Assembly: GCA_015488975.1 (NCBI GenBank)
Contig: WFMT01000027.1
Location: 1-5,869, forward strand
Reading direction: 5' to 3'
Length of the DNA: 5,869 nucleotides
Source: Campylobacteraceae bacterium
Lineage (GTDB): Bacteria; Campylobacterota; Campylobacteria; Campylobacterales; JALSKU01
Notes under the pieces: generated by a model
The model's input: only the letters and a program-made list of their open reading frames with translations
What the model was told of the DNA's origin: nothing
The model's database searches: none
Part shown: in pieces, positions 5,566-5,869 of the stretch
How the letters are laid out: each line of letters opens with the position of its first letter
How positions within the stretch are numbered: position 1 is the stretch's first letter
Program-made: the position numbers and the translations under genes

Positions 5566-5869
5566 TTAAGTATTTTTAATTTGTGATAAAACTATTTTAC
5601 AGCCATTTTTATATTCAGTATCACACTCCAAGGAGCAATCATTTTTATGTGCAAGATTTTTTGCTATTGCCAGACCTAGACCAAAGCCACTTTTTAAGCG
5701 ATTTTTACTTGCATCAACTGTATAAAAGGGTTGAAAAATTCTTTCACATTCCTTAGTAATTATGCCTATTCCTGTGTCTTGTACTATAAGTGAACTATTT
5801 TCTAAGAATATAGTGATACTACCTTTATTTGTAAATTTAACACTGTTATCAAGTAAATTGATTAAAATC
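5566..5869 (-). CDS. Sensor histidine kinase, C-terminal 100 residues (ATP-binding domain)
   Basis: The frame enters at the right edge and ends with TAA at 5566-5568. All visible residues belong to a HATPase_c domain. The N box is ILINLLDNSVKFT at the very edge. The G1 box VQDTGIGI follows about 29-36, the F-box region RIFQPFYTVD at about 43-52, and the G2 box SGFGLGLAIAK at about 60-70. The end, GCKIVLSQI, is the usual last strand. The sensor, HAMP and phospho-acceptor His regions are outside, so the signal cannot be judged. The short tail after the last strand shows that no receiver or HPt domain is fused at the C-terminus. The gene lies 11 bp upstream of the four-helix membrane protein and heads the cluster that ends in eptA. 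An OmpR-family regulator gene is expected just to the right; the arrangement recalls the PmrB/PmrA-EptA pairing of other Gram-negatives. Confidence 0.92.
   Translation of the reverse strand, partial: ILINLLDNSVKFTNKGSITIFLENSSLIVQDTGIGIITKECERIFQPFYTVDASKNRLKSGFGLGLAIAKNLAHKNDCSLECDTEYKNGCKIVLSQIKNT

Noticed and set aside
1..5869. CRISPR array, tRNA/rRNA genes, insertion sequences
   Set aside because: I saw no regularly spaced direct repeats, no tRNA cloverleaf or rRNA sequence, and no transposase-like frame. Almost all sequence is accounted for by protein genes.

Overview
The window is AT-rich and densely coded. It looks like part of a Campylobacterota chromosome (Sulfurimonas/Sulfurovum/Arcobacter-like). 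That placement is inferred from base composition, the style of the short TolC-like protein, strong AAGGA-type ribosome binding sites and the EptA-type enzyme; no 16S or other marker is present.

Layout from left to right. (1) Positions 1-2045, all minus strand, form a tight operon read right to left: a secreted helical protein of unknown function (1311-2045), a TolC-family outer-membrane efflux protein (103-1302), and the first 36 codons of an ABC transporter ATPase (1-110), which overlaps the TolC stop in an ATGAGTAA junction. The rest of this probable tripartite exporter lies beyond the left edge. (2) Positions 2046-2176 are a divergent regulatory region. They hold two copies of a TTTCAT-N5-TTTCAT element in opposite orientations, each followed after 10 bp by a -10-like hexamer and a leader of about 19 nt. 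This looks like a two-sided binding site for an OmpR/PmrA-type response regulator. (3) Positions 2177-2620, plus strand, encode a 147-aa cytoplasmic protein that reads like a shrunken, catalytically dead GGDEF domain. (4) Positions 2682-5869, minus strand, form a second gene cluster read right to left: the ATP-binding end of a sensor histidine kinase (5566-5869), a four-helix membrane protein of unknown function (5051-5554), a membrane-anchored CX5R phosphatase (4276-4827), and an EptA-type phosphoethanolamine transferase (2682-4256). A 223-bp gap before the phosphatase may hold an internal promoter.

Interpretation (inference): the right-hand cluster resembles the pmrCAB logic, a two-component system linked to a lipid A phosphoethanolamine transferase, but with two added membrane proteins, one a probable periplasmic phosphatase. 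The regulator encoded upstream of the kinase, outside the window, is a reasonable candidate for binding the repeats at 2087-2135. It would then control both the efflux operon and the GGDEF-like gene, linking envelope modification to export. None of the genes inside the window is broken; the two at the edges are only cut by the window.
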